Shown here piece after piece: positions 63,297-64,000 of a stretch of 64,000 bases of DNA; position 1 is the first letter of the stretch; every line of letters begins with the position of its first letter. Location: contig VXBA01004193.1 in the NCBI GenBank assembly GCA_013399895.1, forward strand, positions 1,229,913 through 1,293,912, in the 5' to 3' direction. Both the position numbers and the translations under genes were made by a program. This stretch comes from Serilophus lunatus (taxonomy: Eukaryota > Chordata > Aves > Passeriformes > Eurylaimidae). The notes beneath the pieces are model-generated. The model was given only the letters and a program-made list of their open reading frames with translations. It was not told the DNA's origin and ran no database searches.

Positions 63297-63465
63297 ATGG
63301 CAGCTTTGCTTTTCTGGGCACAACTCCTCTTCCTGGGGGCACTGGTTGGCCCAGCACAGGCACAGGCACAGGCAGACACGTGTGCCCGGCTCCTGAATGC
63401 AACTGCAGGCAATTTCTCTGTAGACTTGAGACCTAAGGTGTACCAGGCAAACACAACCTACACAG
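63297..63465 (+). CDS. First coding exon of a secreted or GPI-anchored glycoprotein (possibly PLET1-like); gene runs off the right edge
   Basis: The ATG at 63297 has A at -3 and G at +4, a strong Kozak context, and lies about 40 bp downstream of a TATA-predicted start site. The exon encodes 56 codons plus one base. Residues 1-19 form a hydrophobic signal peptide (starts MAALLFWAQLLFLGALVGP). Residues 20-26 are an Ala-Gln repeat (AQAQAQA) at the probable cleavage zone. The mature part begins near D27-T28-C29 and has N-glycosylation sequons at N34 (NAT), N39 (NFS) and N52 (NTT), ending in V-Y-x-x-N-T-T-Y-T. The exon stops at a consensus donor (CAG/GTAAG), phase 1, so the next residue could be Val (TYTV). 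A leading Cys followed by a Y...YTV strand resembles the start of Reeler domains and, as I recall them, of PLET1 proteins; the family call is tentative. Acceptor-like sites at 63616 and 63850 lead to early stops in phase 1, so exon 2 is probably beyond the window. Confidence 0.68.
63354..63371 (+). repeat. Hexanucleotide tandem repeat (GCACAG)x3 in coding exon
   Basis: Three perfect GCACAG units followed by a partial fourth (GCAGAC) encode the alternating Ala-Gln run at residues 20-26. Being in frame and a multiple of three, copy-number change would lengthen or shorten the signal-peptide cleavage region without a frameshift. Confidence 0.85.
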
Positions 63466-64000
63466 GTAAGGCATCTCTTCTGCAGCTCAGAGCCTTCCCA
63501 CTGCACACCAACTGTCTCCAACCCAGCTGCTTCCTTGAGTCCTGTGGTGTTCTCAGGTGTCTTTAAACTGTGTGAGGTCTAACACTCTTTTTCTGTTTTC
63601 TTTTCTTCCATTTCAGGCAGGAGATAGACAAACAGCACGAGTTGTTACCTCTTTGTTGCTATTTCACGTTCATTTCTACAGGGTCAATCCCAAATTCTCT
63701 TTAGTTACACAGGATGCTCTTTTCTCCCTTAGTCTTTCTGCCTGAACTTGCACAGAAGGACCCGAATGCTCTTGGAAACACAGAATTTGGGGGGAAGTTG
63801 TTTTGTGGTTTTGTTCCCTTCCCTTGTCTCTGACAGTTTGTCCTCCTCAGTGGCAGTGGCTGTAAAGACAAAGGGGAAGAGGTCACTTTGATGCTGGCAA
63901 ATACTCAGCATCAATCGTAGGAAATGGCTTTTCAGGCTACAAAGGACGTAGCCTTGGAGTTAAATGGCAGTCTCACCCTCTTTGTTCCCTGCCAACAAGT
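63466..64000 (+). other. Intron 1 (5' part) of the right-edge gene
   Basis: It starts with GTAAG. Three acceptor-like pyrimidine tracts are visible, ending at 63616, 63836 and 63850. Joining the phase-1 exon to 63617 gives Gly-Arg-Arg then stop; joining to 63851 gives Val-Ala-Val-Ala-Val and a stop within 15 codons; joining to 63837 also stops quickly. None is accepted as exon 2. The last ~110 bases are open in two frames but lack a supporting splice structure. Confidence 0.45.

Noticed and set aside
63178..63465. Octamer-TATA-leader layout resembling an immunoglobulin V gene
   Set aside because: The first exon has 169 bp instead of the short Ig leader, and no V-domain exon or recombination signal follows within the window.
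63617..63650. Strong acceptor-like site as exon 2 of the right-edge gene
   Set aside because: In phase 1 it reads Gly-Arg-Arg then stop. It would truncate the protein after 59 residues.

Overview
This is a gene-poor stretch of vertebrate DNA, almost certainly from a bird. The evidence is several 3'-truncated CR1 LINE fragments whose ends carry degenerate ATTCTGTG-like 8-mers, one solo LTR of avian ERVL type, a low density of interspersed repeats, and no Alu, L1 or tRNA-SINE sequence. I cannot determine the species; a passerine is possible but is only inferred.

Positions 1 to about 63,170 form a gene desert. I found no convincing coding exon, tRNA, rRNA or CpG island there. Open frames of 60 to 370 codons occur throughout, but they are short, overlap on both strands, often lack an ATG, and translate to low-complexity Pro/Ser/His-rich strings. 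What the desert does hold is (a) many AT-rich islands crowded with homeodomain (TAAT core), SOX, POU and forkhead-like sites, which look like conserved non-coding enhancers; the best are at 25.4-25.6, 49.7-50.2, 52.56-52.70 and 53.9-54.1 kb; (b) a loose series of palindromic RFX X-box motifs between 27 and 50 kb, including a close pair at 39.65 kb; (c) CTCF-like motifs near 48.98 and 57.80 kb; (d) CR1 fragments at 2.6, 30.7, 35.9, 49.0, 51.4 and 62.0 kb, the one at 49.0 kb with an internal inversion; (e) a roughly 1 kb solo LTR at 47,540-48,585 with TG...CA ends and a 5-bp target-site duplication, whose interior is hidden by a 505-bp assembly gap.

One gene begins at the right edge on the + strand. 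A compact promoter (KLF-like GC box, consensus octamer, TATA box) lies just upstream of an ATG in strong Kozak context at 63,297. The first coding exon, 63,297-63,465, encodes a signal peptide and the start of an N-glycosylated extracellular domain, then meets a consensus splice donor in phase 1. The domain start (Cys, three N-glycosylation sequons, a V-Y-x-x-N-T-T-Y-T strand) suggests a small secreted or GPI-anchored protein; a PLET1-like or Reeler-like product is my best guess but is not proven. The rest of the gene lies beyond the window.

The overall picture is the distal flank of a small secreted-protein gene next to a regulatory desert. If the gene is PLET1-like, the desert would correspond to the interval that separates PLET1 from NCAM1 in other vertebrates; that is recalled synteny and inference, not something the sequence shows.
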